From Treponema bryantii (lineage in GTDB: Bacteria; Spirochaetota; Spirochaetia; Treponematales; Treponemataceae): DNA of 64,000 nt. The position numbers were made by a program, and so were the translations under genes. Shown here one piece after another: positions 22,832 to 31,919 of the stretch (the first letter of the stretch is position 1; every line of letters begins with the position of its first letter). The stretch is from NCBI RefSeq assembly GCF_900113965.1, contig NZ_FORI01000005.1:124001-188000 (forward strand), given 5' to 3'. Below the pieces are notes generated by a model, which was not told where the DNA came from, made no database searches, and saw only the letters and a list, made by a program, of their open reading frames with translations.

Positions 22832-25426
22832 CTACTTTTCTATCGTAAAGAAGGCGATCTCGCTCTTCCATTCGAAGATTGTGCGGTCGCAGGCTGCCAG
22901 CAGCAGGTTTACGATTTTCTGTAGCTCGGCGTTGCCGCAGGCTTCGCTCATTTTGGCGCCGTAGGCAGAGCTTTCTGGGGTGAACCACTTTTCAATCTCG
23001 GCTGGGGTGATACGGCGCTTTTCGGTTAATACCTGAGAGGCAACGCGCACGGTGAAGCCGCGCTTACGGAAAATGTTCGCGATGTAGATTCCGTCCCATG
23101 AGAAAAGAGGATTATCTCTGTCGCCAAAGAACTCCTGTTCTGCAGCTTCCATTTTATCTATTGTTTCGCGGAATGGACCAAGGCTTTCCGGTGATAACAC
23201 CTGCTTACGTACAAGCTCGCTGATGCGCTGTCCGTGGCAAGGAATCCTCTGCGAAATTACAACCTTCCAGCCCGCAGCAAGAGGGCATTCATAAGAAAAC
23301 TCTTCACCAGCCTTATCATCATTTTTGTCCAAGTCTGTATAAGGCATATGAGTAATATTCTCGTTATCTCCCTCAGCATCCTTCTGAGGAGTCATAATTC
23401 CAGCCAGTGCATCTGAGAGAGCAATAATAGAAGGCTCGCTCGCAAACGGATCTGTAAAGAACATGCGGTCAAATACTGCTCCGTTGTACTGGAACTTTAC
23501 CAGAATATTATAGAAATCTTTTTGAGTAAGGAAATCTGTTGAAATTGAATCGCCGCGGTGTTGAAGAATAGGGCGGTCCAGGCTTCCGAGTGTACGGCCG
23601 TACTGCTCGAGAATCTGCATGCCTTTTTCTGTACGGCAAACGCCACAGGTAACGCCTTCCGGAGTCTTTCTTGCAATCTCCCACAAAAGAAGGCCGCTGT
23701 CTGCATTCCAGATGAGCGAACGGTGATGGCGAAGCAAATCTGCCATAGAAGTCATTGTGTCACGGATTCCAAGCAGAACCTCGGCGCGGTTAGAATCAAG
23801 ACGCTGCCGCCAGAAGCGGTCTGCGCGGTCCAGAACAACCTCTTTTGCCGGGTCTTTAGGACTGAAGGTAAGATTTTCTTCCTTCTTTGTGTTTCCGGCC
23901 TTAAAGTGCTCGTTTATCCACCATTCAGAAATAGGATTTTCTCCATATTCTGATTTTTCCATGTCGTCGCCAGAAGTTTTCTTGGCTGTAAAAATATTTA
24001 TAGAACCGGTGGTCTCCGGAGAAGATGCAAGTTCATCTGAAGTATACTGTTCGTGAGTCTGTGCCTTTTCAAGAATTGCCGCAATCTGAAGCTCGCGGCG
24101 AGAAAGGACACCGTCTCTGATAGTTGCTTCGTAGCCCTGTGTACTTGGATTATAGAAAACTCGTCCGCTCAAGGTATCTGGCAGATACTGCTGAGCAACC
24201 CAATGGTCGCGGTATGCGTGAGGATAGAGATAGCCCGCTCCGTGTCCAAAGCCTTCTGCATCACGGCTGTTATCTTTAAGATGATTTGGAACCTCGGCAT
24301 CTTCTTTTTCAACTGAGGCAAGCGCATCAAAAAAGGCCATGCTGCTGTTAGATTTAGGTGCAGTAGCAAGATACAGCGCCGCATGTGCAAGGAAGTAACG
24401 TCCTTCAGGCATACCAACGCGGTCAAAGGCCTGTGCACAGCTTTCTACAACGCTTATAGCATTCGGATCTGCAAGTCCTGTATCTTCACAAGCAGAAATA
24501 AGCATGCGGCGGAAAATAAAATGAGGGTCTTCGCCTGCAGCAACCATTCGGGCAAGCCAGTAACAGGCTGCGTCCGGGTCGCGTCCCCTCAGAGATTTTA
24601 TAAAGGCAGAGATAATATCATAGTGATAGTCGCCATCGCGGTCGTACAACACAACCTTTTTCTGAATACTTTCCTCGGCGGCTTCTTTAGAAATATAAAT
24701 CTTAGTTCCATAGGCTGGAACCGGAGGATCTGTATACGGCGACCACTTTTCCGGAGTTGTTTCAATTGCAAGCTCCAGAGCGTTCAAAAGGGAACGGGCA
24801 TCACCATTTGCAGTTTCAATCAGATGTTCAAGAGCACCCTCTTCAAACTCAACCTTCCAGTGCCCGTAACCGCGCTCAACATCGCTCAAAGCCTGATGAG
24901 CGGCTTTTTCAAGGTCATTATAGGTAAGCGGCTTAAGCTGGAATACACGTGAACGAGAAACCAGAGCCTTGTTTACTTCAAAAAAAGGATTTTCAGTAGT
25001 AGCGCCAATCAAAATGATTGTGCCGTTTTCTACCCATGGCAAAAGTGCGTCCTGCTGGCTTTTATTCCAGCGGTGAACTTCGTCTACAAACAGAATTGTA
25101 CGGCGGCTGTAAAGATTATAGTAATCTTCTGCCTGTTTAATTGAATCGCGGATATTCTGAACGCCGGTAAGTACGGCATTCAATGTAATAAAGTTTGATT
25201 TTGTATGATTTGCAATAACGCGGGCGAGGGTAGTTTTACCGCTTCCCGGAGGTCCATAAAAAATAACCGATGTAAGCTGATCTGCCGCAATGGCGCGGCG
25301 TAAAAGACGGCCCTTTCCAACAATGTGGTCCTGGCCGATATATTCATCAAGATTTCGCGGCCTCATACGGGCCGCAAGAGGTTCCTGAGTTAGTTTGATT
25401 TGTTCGAATAAAGAGTCTTCAGACAT
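22832..25426 (-). CDS. RarA/MgsA-type AAA+ ATPase with a large C-terminal extension
   Basis: 864 residues, about twice the usual RarA length. Residues 1-430 are RarA: Walker A G-P-P-G-S-G-K-T-T, Walker B F-V-D-E-V-H-R-W-N-K-S-Q-Q-D, sensor I region G-A-T-T-E-N-P-F-F-E-V, and the C-terminal tetramerisation part with A-C-E-D-T-G-L-A-D-P. RarA acts at stalled replication forks. The remaining 430 residues are not RarA; a stretch S-L-I-W-N-A-D-S-G-L-L-L-W-E-I-A and a later F-D-R-M-F-F-T-D-P-F resemble a worn Rossmann/methyltransferase-like fold, but I cannot name it. ATG 25426 has aaggagag. Last of a three-gene run with 25469 and 26671. Confidence 0.85.
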   Translation of the reverse strand: MSEDSLFEQIKLTQEPLAARMRPRNLDEYIGQDHIVGKGRLLRRAIAADQLTSVIFYGPPGSGKTTLARVIANHTKSNFITLNAVLTGVQNIRDSIKQAEDYYNLYSRRTILFVDEVHRWNKSQQDALLPWVENGTIILIGATTENPFFEVNKALVSRSRVFQLKPLTYNDLEKAAHQALSDVERGYGHWKVEFEEGALEHLIETANGDARSLLNALELAIETTPEKWSPYTDPPVPAYGTKIYISKEAAEESIQKKVVLYDRDGDYHYDIISAFIKSLRGRDPDAACYWLARMVAAGEDPHFIFRRMLISACEDTGLADPNAISVVESCAQAFDRVGMPEGRYFLAHAALYLATAPKSNSSMAFFDALASVEKEDAEVPNHLKDNSRDAEGFGHGAGYLYPHAYRDHWVAQQYLPDTLSGRVFYNPSTQGYEATIRDGVLSRRELQIAAILEKAQTHEQYTSDELASSPETTGSINIFTAKKTSGDDMEKSEYGENPISEWWINEHFKAGNTKKEENLTFSPKDPAKEVVLDRADRFWRQRLDSNRAEVLLGIRDTMTSMADLLRHHRSLIWNADSGLLLWEIARKTPEGVTCGVCRTEKGMQILEQYGRTLGSLDRPILQHRGDSISTDFLTQKDFYNILVKFQYNGAVFDRMFFTDPFASEPSIIALSDALAGIMTPQKDAEGDNENITHMPYTDLDKNDDKAGEEFSYECPLAAGWKVVISQRIPCHGQRISELVRKQVLSPESLGPFRETIDKMEAAEQEFFGDRDNPLFSWDGIYIANIFRKRGFTVRVASQVLTEKRRITPAEIEKWFTPESSAYGAKMSEACGNAELQKIVNLLLAACDRTIFEWKSEIAFFTIEK

Positions 25427-25468
25427 ATCTCTCCTTCGATTTTTAAGCGACTCTCATAGTCTCGCCGC

Positions 25469-26656
25469 TTACTCTCGGTTCCAGTTACCTCTTTCAGGGT
25501 AGTATGACCAGAGGCCAACGTTATCAAAGTTGTATGAGGCGCCGGCAAAGGTGATAGAAGCATAAAGACTGCTTTCTATTTCTTTCTTTTCTGGGCTGGC
25601 ATTTACCAGAGCAAGAACCATATAAGAACTTGTAATCTGGAACTGAGCGTTTGTTTCAAAAGCTGCAATTGCTCCAGGAACTCCATCTGTCAAAAGTATT
25701 CTGTCTATTCCACCGGAAGTTCCTGTGCTTGATTTACCATAGCCAACAAGAATAGAGTCTGCGCAGGTTGCCAAAGCAGAGATTACAGTATCACCAGAAG
25801 TATCTGACTTTTTAGTAGTAGAACCATTTGTGTAATAAATACTGCTGTCTCCATTAGTATAATAGCAGTAAGTAGCATCAGTTGTATAGGTTTCATTTGT
25901 TGTTGAAACTGGAGATGTAAAGAACTTTACTTCACCATTAAAATATGCTGCAGAACTTGCTACAGGAGTATATCCCTCATCAGAAGAAGGCTCTGGATCA
26001 ATAATAGAAGATGTAGCAATTGTGATTTCAGCAGGAACTGATAAACCGTTGAGCTTATAGTACTTATAAGCACTGTTTTCTGAATCATAAGCTCTGATAA
26101 ATGCTTCGCGGTGTGCTTTCTGAGGTGCATTTGTCTGGAATACACGGAAGTTTGAATCATAATAAGTTGAAGATGAGTTATAAGTAACAGGGAAGAGATC
26201 TGAATTATTCTCTGTAATAAGAGTCCAACTGTCATTTCCGTCTGTTTTTCCCCAAAGCTTAATATTTGAAGGATAAGACAAACCTTCTGTGCTTGTGTGC
26301 TCATAAACAGCAGTTACAAGGTAAAGGGTAGTGCTGTTTGCGAGTACAGAAAGAATCTGCTCTCCAGAATGACTTGAAGAATCAAAATCATAGCTGTGCA
26401 ATCCAAAAGGAATGCTGTATGTGCCCCATTCTCCGTGAGAGTTTTTATCCTTCTGTTTGTAGCGAAGACCGTCATCTGCGGCAAGGAAAAGATATTCTGT
26501 TCCGCCGGCTGTATATCTTGTGATTGTACCAATGTTTCCTGAAACTGTAGGATCTTCTGGTTTTACATCTTCGCGGATTGCTTCATATATTGGACTCCAG
26601 CAGCCTGTAAAAAGAAGAAGTGAAGTCATTAATGTTAATATAGCTATTTTTTTCAT
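25469..26656 (-). CDS. Lipoprotein of unknown function
   Basis: 395 residues. Signal peptide with lipobox L-L-F-T-G-C, so anchored through Cys 19. The mature part is rich in Ser, Thr and Tyr with repeated short beta-like motifs (E-Y-L-F-L-A-A-D-D-G-L-R-Y; T-T-L-Y-L-V-T-A-V-Y; D-S-I-L-V-G-Y-G), which would suit a beta-propeller-like fold. No family recognised. It starts 14 nt after the beta-barrel gene and lies 42 nt before rarA, so the three are probably co-transcribed. Confidence 0.82.
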   Translation of the reverse strand: MKKIAILTLMTSLLLFTGCWSPIYEAIREDVKPEDPTVSGNIGTITRYTAGGTEYLFLAADDGLRYKQKDKNSHGEWGTYSIPFGLHSYDFDSSSHSGEQILSVLANSTTLYLVTAVYEHTSTEGLSYPSNIKLWGKTDGNDSWTLITENNSDLFPVTYNSSSTYYDSNFRVFQTNAPQKAHREAFIRAYDSENSAYKYYKLNGLSVPAEITIATSSIIDPEPSSDEGYTPVASSAAYFNGEVKFFTSPVSTTNETYTTDATYCYYTNGDSSIYYTNGSTTKKSDTSGDTVISALATCADSILVGYGKSSTGTSGGIDRILLTDGVPGAIAAFETNAQFQITSSYMVLALVNASPEKKEIESSLYASITFAGASYNFDNVGLWSYYPERGNWNRE

Positions 26657-26670
26657 TTTTATATCCTGTT

Positions 26671-27267
26671 TTAGAAGTGGTAGCGTACCGAAAGACCGGC
26701 ACTTGTGAAGAATCCATTATCTGCCTTGTGAACCTTTGGGTTTTCAAATAAGAACCACTGTGGAATCCAGTAAGTTGTAGAAGAAAGTCCGAAAGACCAT
26801 GATTCAGAGAATCTGTAGAAGGCTCCACCGGTAAATTTTGCAGTAAAGGCTGGGAAATAGGTCATAGACTGGCAGGTAAGTGTTGCAAAACCTACATCCA
26901 GCATGAGAGGGAACTCAAACTTTCCTACATAAGGCTGGTACATTACACCAAAAGTAACTGGTACAGAGAACAATGGCTTTTTACCGATAGAAAGGTTGTA
27001 GCCGAGAACTAAATCTCCGCCCACAGCAAAGTACTGATTCAAGAATCTGTAATAACCTACAGAAACTTGTCCACCAACATATAACTGAGATCCAAAATTT
27101 AATGGAAAGTTAGCACCTAAATCAATTTTAATGAACTGGTCTCCAGCTCCGTTCTGTTCGTAAACATATCCGTCATCGTATTCTTCATCATCGTCATAAT
27201 ATTCATCTGCAAAAACAGCAGCGGATAATAAAAGAATGACAGATAATATGGAAATAAAGCGTTTCAT
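26671..27267 (-). CDS. Outer-membrane beta-barrel-like protein
   Basis: 198 residues. Cleavable signal peptide ending S-A-A-V-F-A-D, then a very acidic Tyr/Asp/Glu stretch (about 21-36), then alternating hydrophobic and polar strands with Gly and aromatic residues, ending in R-Y-H-F. A terminal Phe after such strands is the usual outer membrane barrel signal. An 8-strand barrel is plausible from length. Specific function unknown. It is the first gene of a minus-strand run and is divergent from folD, with an inverted repeat between them. Confidence 0.78.
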   Translation of the reverse strand: MKRFISILSVILLLSAAVFADEYYDDDEEYDDGYVYEQNGAGDQFIKIDLGANFPLNFGSQLYVGGQVSVGYYRFLNQYFAVGGDLVLGYNLSIGKKPLFSVPVTFGVMYQPYVGKFEFPLMLDVGFATLTCQSMTYFPAFTAKFTGGAFYRFSESWSFGLSSTTYWIPQWFLFENPKVHKADNGFFTSAGLSVRYHF

Positions 27268-27288
27268 ATTGCGACCTTTTTTTTATTT

Positions 27289-27319
27289 CAGTATATTTTG
27301 TTACTATAAGAATATACTG
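27289..27319. promoter_or_regulatory. Inverted repeat in the folD / beta-barrel divergent promoter region
   Basis: CAGTATATT (27289-27297) and AATATACTG (27311-27319) form perfect 9-bp arms with a 13-nt spacer, midway between two divergent start codons. It could be an operator for either side; the binding protein is unknown. Confidence 0.5.
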
Positions 27320-27367
27320 ATTTTATAGCAGTTTATCAATAAAACAGAAAGGAGCTTTGAAGGTTAC

Positions 27368-28243
27368 ATGAGCGCAGTTATTATTGACGGTAAGCAGGTT
27401 GCGGCAGATGTTCGTGCAGAAGTTGCACAGAAGGTTAGTGAACTTAAACAGAAGGGAATTGCCCCTTGTCTTGCAGTAATTCTTGTAGGAGAGAATCCAG
27501 CCAGCGTTAGCTATGTTACAGGAAAGCAGAAGGCACTTGCAGAAGTTGGTATGGTAGACCGCTCAGTACATCTTCCAGAAAGCACAAGCGAAGAAGAACT
27601 TCTTAAACTGATTGACCAGCTTAATGCAGATGACAGCGTACACGGAATTCTTGTTCAGCTGCCTCTTCCAAAGCATATTAATGAAGAAAAAGTGATTATG
27701 GCAATCTCTCCTGAAAAGGATGTAGACGGCTTCCACCCTGTAAGCGTTGGTAATCTTATGATTGGCCGACCTGGTTTCCTTCCTTGTACACCTCATGGAA
27801 TCATTGTTCTTCTTAAAAAGGCCGGAATTGAGACAAGCGGTAAGCATGCAGTTGTAATTGGCCGTTCAAATATTGTAGGAAAGCCGGTTTCTATCCTTCT
27901 TGCATGTAAAGACGTAAACTGTACAGTAACAATGTGCCACACAGGTACTAAAAATATGGCAGAAATTACCCGCCAGGCAGACATTATTGTTGTTGCCAGT
28001 GGTCATCCACACACTCTTACTGGTGATATGGTAAAAGATGGCGCGGTTGTAATTGATGTTGGTGTAAACCGCATTCCAGATTCAACTAAAAAATCAGGTT
28101 TCCGTCTTATCGGAGACTGTGATTTTGATGATTTGAAGGAAAAGACTTCATTTATCACACCTGTTCCGGGAGGAGTAGGTCCTATGACTATTGCAATGCT
28201 CATGCAGAATACCCTCGAAAGTGCAGAAAGAAAGGCAAATTAA
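27368..28243 (+). CDS. folD: Methylenetetrahydrofolate dehydrogenase / methenyltetrahydrofolate cyclohydrolase
   Basis: 291 residues, bifunctional one-carbon folate enzyme in the cytoplasm. Visible motifs: S-Y-V-T-G-K-Q-K-A with the catalytic Lys, [16 protein letters not shown], the cofactor site [11 protein letters not shown], and [10 protein letters not shown] near the C-terminus. A Shine-Dalgarno (aaggagc) lies upstream of ATG 27368, with gaagg closer in. The stop overlaps the folE2 start by one base (TAATG), so these folate genes form an operon. Confidence 0.96.
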   Translation: MSAVIIDGKQVAADVRAEVAQKVSELKQKGIAPCLAVILVGENPASVSYVTGKQKALAEVGMVDRSVHLPESTSEEELLKLIDQLNADDSVHGILVQLPLPKHINEEKVIMAISPEKDVDGFHPVSVGNLMIGRPGFLPCTPHGIIVLLKKAGIETSGKHAVVIGRSNIVGKPVSILLACKDVNCTVTMCHTGTKNMAEITRQADIIVVASGHPHTLTGDMVKDGAVVIDVGVNRIPDSTKKSGFRLIGDCDFDDLKEKTSFITPVPGGVGPMTIAMLMQNTLESAERKAN

Positions 28244-29013
28244 TGATTGATATTCAAAGTGAAGAAGACACCCGTGCCGTACCTCTTCAGAAGGTCGGCG
28301 TAAAAGGTGTAAAATATCCCGTAGTCGTTCTTGATAAGACAGCAACAAAACAGCACACCACTGCTTCTGTAGATTTATTTGTAAATCTTCCGCATAACTA
28401 CAAGGGAACCCATATGTCCCGCTTTATTGAAGTGTTCCATAAGTATCATTCTGATATTTCTATGCATCACTTTCTGGACATGCTGGAAGAAATGCGTACA
28501 AAGCTTTCTGCTCAGAAGGCTTTTGGCCGCATAGAGTTCCCATATTTTATAGAAAAGAAAGCTCCTGTTACTGAAGCTGCCGGAATTATGCAGTATAAAT
28601 GCTCTTATGAGGGTGAGGTTAGCGAAGATGGAACCCGTAAGTTCTATATTTCTATCCAGGTTCCGGTTGCAACCCTTTGCCCGTGCAGTAAAGCTATCAG
28701 TGAATATGGTGCACACAACCAGAGAGGCATTGTAAGCGTACGTCTTTTGTATAAAGAGTTCTTCTGGATCGAAGATGTTATTGCAACAATCGAAAGTTGT
28801 GCCTCAACTCCACTTTATTCCCTTCTTAAACGCAAAGATGAAAAGTATGTTACTGAACATGCTTATGAAAATCCTCGCTTTGTAGAGGATGTTGTTCGCG
28901 AAGTATATCTTGGACTCAAAAAACTGGGATTTACACAGTTCTCTGTAGAAGCAGAAAACGACGAAAGCATCCACAATCACAACGCATACGCCTTCGCAGA
29001 ATATTCTGAATAA
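28243..29013 (+). CDS. folE2: GTP cyclohydrolase FolE2 (type IB)
   Basis: 256 residues. Converts GTP to dihydroneopterin triphosphate, the first step of folate synthesis, but belongs to the zinc-independent IB family, which uses other metals. Motifs: V-G-V-K-G-V-K-Y-P-V, N-L-P-H-N-Y-K-G-T-H-M-S-R-F, the conserved P-V-A-T-L-C-P-C-S-K-A-I with the metal-binding Cys, and H-N-Q-R-G. In many bacteria folE2 substitutes for the zinc enzyme under metal limitation. Overlaps folD by one base; followed by a hairpin. Confidence 0.95.
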   Translation: MIDIQSEEDTRAVPLQKVGVKGVKYPVVVLDKTATKQHTTASVDLFVNLPHNYKGTHMSRFIEVFHKYHSDISMHHFLDMLEEMRTKLSAQKAFGRIEFPYFIEKKAPVTEAAGIMQYKCSYEGEVSEDGTRKFYISIQVPVATLCPCSKAISEYGAHNQRGIVSVRLLYKEFFWIEDVIATIESCASTPLYSLLKRKDEKYVTEHAYENPRFVEDVVREVYLGLKKLGFTQFSVEAENDESIHNHNAYAFAEYSE

Positions 29014-29020
29014 AAAAATA

Positions 29021-29045
29021 GAGCCGTCAGACCACCTGACGGCTC
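29021..29045 (+). terminator. Hairpin after folE2
   Basis: gagccgtcag and ctgacggctc form a 10-bp perfect stem 8 nt after the folE2 stop. The tail (atattt) is only moderately T-rich, so termination may be partial; the preceding A-run would serve the minus strand. Confidence 0.65.
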
Positions 29046-29174
29046 ATATTTAATACGTAAAATACCAAAAGACCCAAAAACAATTTTTTAAATACTTATT
29101 TTGTTTTTAATTCATTTTTAAATAAATTTTTTAATACTTTTTCTTTTTTTTACTTATTTTTAACTATTTGTTTT

Positions 29175-29193
29175 TAACTTTAGGCTAACTTTA
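29175..29193. promoter_or_regulatory. Orphan DtxR-type iron operator in a gene-free region
   Basis: TAACTTTAGGCTAACTTTA matches the degenerate DtxR box TWAGGTWAGSCTWACCTWA at 16 of 19 positions. A further half site, ttaacctaa, lies at 29195-29203. No start codon with a ribosome site follows, so if used it controls a non-coding transcript. Confidence 0.5.
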
Positions 29194-29344
29194 CTTAACC
29201 TAAGATTATAGTAATATGACCTTGGTAATATGTCAAGAAAAAATTTAAAAAAAGTTTAAAAATATGCAAATTTTAACGAATTTTTATCGCTTTTTTTAAG
29301 AAATTCTTGTGCATAGAATCAAAAACCGTGTGACTACAGTCATA

Positions 29345-29357
29345 TTAAACGTTTTTA
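29345..29357. promoter_or_regulatory. AAACGTTT-type operator candidate
   Basis: TTAAACGTTTTTA resembles the sites before the ABC sugar-binding protein (43339-43350) and the GH43 lipoprotein (46757-46768). It lies just beyond the end of the LacI-family gene. Confidence 0.35.
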
Positions 29358-29401
29358 CTATTCTTAAAGTGAATTTTTAGGGGATTTAACGGATGAAGGC
29401 A

Positions 29402-29433
29402 TAAAAAAACCGGCATTCTGGTTAGCCGGTTTT
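29402..29433. terminator. Bidirectional terminator after the LacI gene
   Basis: Stem ccggc/gccgg extended by A- and T-runs on both sides (aaaaaaaccggc ... gccggtttttt). It touches the stop codon of the LacI-family gene and would work on either strand. Confidence 0.8.
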
Positions 29434-30444
29434 TTAGTTTATAATATTTTGTTTTTTAACAGAATCACGGACAACTACGTTACCATGAACAACCTTTTTT
29501 CCAATATGGAAGTTAGGATTTTCAAGCTTTAAGGCAATACTTTCAGCAGCAAGCTGGGCCATTGTGTTGTAGTTGATACTGTAAGTGGTTAATTTTGGAA
29601 TACCAATGTCAGCAAAAATACCATCATCAAAAGCTGCTACCGAAATATCTTTTGGGATGCTGTATTCAAGGCCTTCCAGGTTATGAATCAGCTTGTAGGC
29701 TGTTCGGCAGTCGTTACAGATAAAGGCATCTGGCATTTTATCTGGAAGAATAAGGCTTATTTCTTCACCAAAATCAGTTACGTCCGGAATCAAAAGATCT
29801 TTCTGAAGATCCAGTCCGTGATGAAGCAGGGCTTTTGCAATTCCAAGGTAGCGGTCCATTACGATTTCTGCAAACTGAATGTTTCCAACAAAGCCTATGG
29901 TTTTACAGCCCTGATCAATAAGATAATTTGCAAGAGTAAAGCCTGCATAAAGGTTATCTGTAATAATTCCGCCTTCATTTACATCATCATAGATATGTGC
30001 AAGGAAGAGGAATGGTTTTCCGGTTTCTTTAAGTATATTTACATATTCCTTACTCATCTGACCAAGAATTATAAAGGCACTTACCTTATTTTCTTTTAAG
30101 ATTCTTGGAAGAATAAGCAGGTGTTCTGTTTCATCTGAGATAATTTCTGTGATTCCGTAGTAATTAAGCTGTGTAAGATTTGTGATGAGTGGTTGTTGAA
30201 GGGACATATAGGTAGCATTGGCATTCATACTGCGTTCTGCAATCAAAATGCCTATGTTGTGCGAAGACCCGTCATCATTATTTGAGGATTGAGATTTCTT
30301 GTAGCCTAATTCTTCTGCTTTTGCAAGAATCTTGGCCCTTAAGTCTTCGCTCACTCCATCTTTACCTGATAACGCTTTTGATACAGACATAACTGTGATA
30401 TCAAGCTCATCAGCTATATCTTTCATTGTTACTAGGTTTCTCAT
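29434..30444 (-). CDS. LacI-family transcriptional regulator
   Basis: 336 residues from ATG 30444. N-terminal helix-turn-helix: M-K-D-I-A-D-E-L-D-I-T-V-M-S-V-S-K-A-L-S-G, then the hinge and a periplasmic-binding-protein-like sensor with N-I-G-I-L-I-A-E, I-S-V-A-A-F-D-D-G and L-T-T-Y-S-I-N. The regulator type normally senses sugars. A promoter TTGCGT-17-TATAAT (30480 to 30452) lies 7 nt before ATG 30444 and overlaps the longer frame (30453), so I trimmed three codons; the mRNA looks leaderless. It may act on the AAACGTTT palindromes of the hemicellulose locus; that link is inference. Confidence 0.9.
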   Translation of the reverse strand: MRNLVTMKDIADELDITVMSVSKALSGKDGVSEDLRAKILAKAEELGYKKSQSSNNDDGSSHNIGILIAERSMNANATYMSLQQPLITNLTQLNYYGITEIISDETEHLLILPRILKENKVSAFIILGQMSKEYVNILKETGKPFLFLAHIYDDVNEGGIITDNLYAGFTLANYLIDQGCKTIGFVGNIQFAEIVMDRYLGIAKALLHHGLDLQKDLLIPDVTDFGEEISLILPDKMPDAFICNDCRTAYKLIHNLEGLEYSIPKDISVAAFDDGIFADIGIPKLTTYSINYNTMAQLAAESIALKLENPNFHIGKKVVHGNVVVRDSVKKQNIIN

Positions 30445-30451
30445 TAAATTC

Positions 30452-30480
30452 ATTATATATTAAAACTAAAGTTAACGCAA
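30452..30480 (-). promoter_or_regulatory. Promoter of the LacI-family gene (leaderless)
   Basis: TTGCGT (30475-30480), 17-bp spacer, TATAAT (30452-30457), both on the minus strand; ATG begins 7 nt later at 30444. Confidence 0.65.
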
Positions 30481-30496
30481 AGGTATTGAAGATATA

Positions 30497-30525
30497 TTTA
30501 TAAATTCTTATTTTTTTTGTACAAT
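30497..30525 (+). promoter_or_regulatory. Promoter of miaB (leaderless)
   Basis: TTTATA (30497-30502), 17-bp spacer, TACAAT (30520-30525); ATG 30534 follows after 8 nt and no Shine-Dalgarno is visible. Confidence 0.6.
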
Positions 30526-30533
30526 ACAGTGAT

Positions 30534-31910
30534 ATGCGTACGTATTTTTTTGAAACCTATGGCTGTGAAATGAATATAGCGGAATCTGCCGCAGTAGAAC
30601 AGCTCTTTATTGCCAGAGGCTGGAAAGCTTCTGAATCTGCTCAGACTGCAGATGTTGCAATCATTAATACCTGTTCTATACGCGAAACAGCCGAAAACAG
30701 AATTCTTGGCCGTTTGGGCTGGTTCAGCGGTCTTAAAGCTGTTCGTGAATGTAAAGTTGGCGCAAAAACTAAGCTGCTTGAAGAGGCTGTTGAATATGTT
30801 CGTGATGGTGCAAAGCCTCTTACCCTCATTGTTATGGGCTGTATGGCAGAAAGATTGCTGCAGTCGTTCCAGAAAGATTATCCTTTTATTGATTACGTTG
30901 TTGGAACTTACGCAAAACATCATTTTTCGGAAATCATTAGTGCTATAGAAGAGGGCAGAAAGCCTTATAAGATTGATGATTCAGAACAGTACCGTTTTGC
31001 GGCTTTATCTGCCGAGCCTGGTGCATTCTCTACCTTTGTTCCTATTATGCACGGCTGTAACAATTTCTGTACTTACTGTATTGTTCCGTATGTTCGCGGT
31101 CGTGAGCTTAGCCGCCCTGTAAATGAAATCCTTAATGAAATTGATTTGCTTGGTAAGATGAAGGTTCGCGAAATCACTTTGATTGGCCAGAATGTAAACA
31201 GTTATCATAGTGATGATGGAGTGAACTTTGCGCAGCTGCTTCAGAAAATTGCAGATCATCTTAGAGAAACAGATTCTCCTATTAAATGGGTTCGCTTTAT
31301 GTCTTCTCATCCAAAGGATTTTTCTGATGATGTTATTGATGTTATTGCAAAAGAGAGCGTAATCTGCCGTCATATTCACCTTCCGGTTCAGCACGGTTCT
31401 TCGGAAGTGCTTAAAAAGATGAACCGCCGCTACACACGCGAGCACTATCTTGAACTCGTTCAGAAAATCAAAGATCGTATTCCAGAAGTTTCTCTTACAA
31501 CAGACCTTATGATGGGCTTCCCTGGAGAAACAGAAGAAGATGTTGAGCTTACCCTCGACCTTATGCGCCAGGTAAAATATGAATCTGCAATGATGTACTA
31601 TTATAATCCTCGTGAAGGAACTCCGGCCGCTAAATGGGAGCAGATTCCTGTTGAAGTTCGCAAGGAACGTCTTCAGAGAGTAATTGACCTTCAGCTGGAA
31701 CATACTCACGAGCAGATGTCTAAGCGTGTTGGAAGCACTGTTATGGTTCTTGTAGAAGGTGTGAGCCGTGATGATAAGACAGAGCTTCTTGGCCAGACTG
31801 AGCAGCATGAAAAGATTGCGTTTAAGGCAGACCGTTCATGCATCGGCAGCTTTGTTAATGTAAAAATAACAGAACTCAGCGGAAATACCTTCCGCGGCGA
31901 GTTGCAATAG
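30534..31910 (+). CDS. miaB: tRNA-2-methylthio-N6-dimethylallyladenosine synthase
   Basis: 458-residue radical-SAM methylthiotransferase that modifies A37 of tRNAs reading UNN codons. The N-terminal UPF0004 domain has its three cluster cysteines in Y-G-C-E-M-N, N-T-C-S-I-R-E and M-G-C-M-A-E. The radical-SAM cluster motif is C-N-N-F-C-T-Y-C near residue 176. D-L-M-M-G-F-P-G-E-T-E-E and the C-terminal TRAM domain are present. The R-E-T-A-E-N and V-R-G-R-E-x-S-R-P features favour MiaB over the MtaB or RimO relatives. First of a three-gene plus-strand run. Confidence 0.93.
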   Translation: MRTYFFETYGCEMNIAESAAVEQLFIARGWKASESAQTADVAIINTCSIRETAENRILGRLGWFSGLKAVRECKVGAKTKLLEEAVEYVRDGAKPLTLIVMGCMAERLLQSFQKDYPFIDYVVGTYAKHHFSEIISAIEEGRKPYKIDDSEQYRFAALSAEPGAFSTFVPIMHGCNNFCTYCIVPYVRGRELSRPVNEILNEIDLLGKMKVREITLIGQNVNSYHSDDGVNFAQLLQKIADHLRETDSPIKWVRFMSSHPKDFSDDVIDVIAKESVICRHIHLPVQHGSSEVLKKMNRRYTREHYLELVQKIKDRIPEVSLTTDLMMGFPGETEEDVELTLDLMRQVKYESAMMYYYNPREGTPAAKWEQIPVEVRKERLQRVIDLQLEHTHEQMSKRVGSTVMVLVEGVSRDDKTELLGQTEQHEKIAFKADRSCIGSFVNVKITELSGNTFRGELQ

Positions 31911-31919
31911 GAGTGATTT

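Larger units (their letters stand above)
29207..29436 (+). ncRNA. Candidate small RNA, possibly iron-regulated
   Basis: The gap between folE2 and the convergent LacI gene (29046-29433) is A+T-rich and holds no supported protein gene; the only ATG with a purine-rich upstream region (29392) is followed by a stop after three codons. It contains a -10-like TATAGT (29207-29212), the DtxR-type box just upstream, and ends in a bidirectional terminator. A transcript of about 200 nt is possible. This is a prediction without direct support. Confidence 0.25.
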
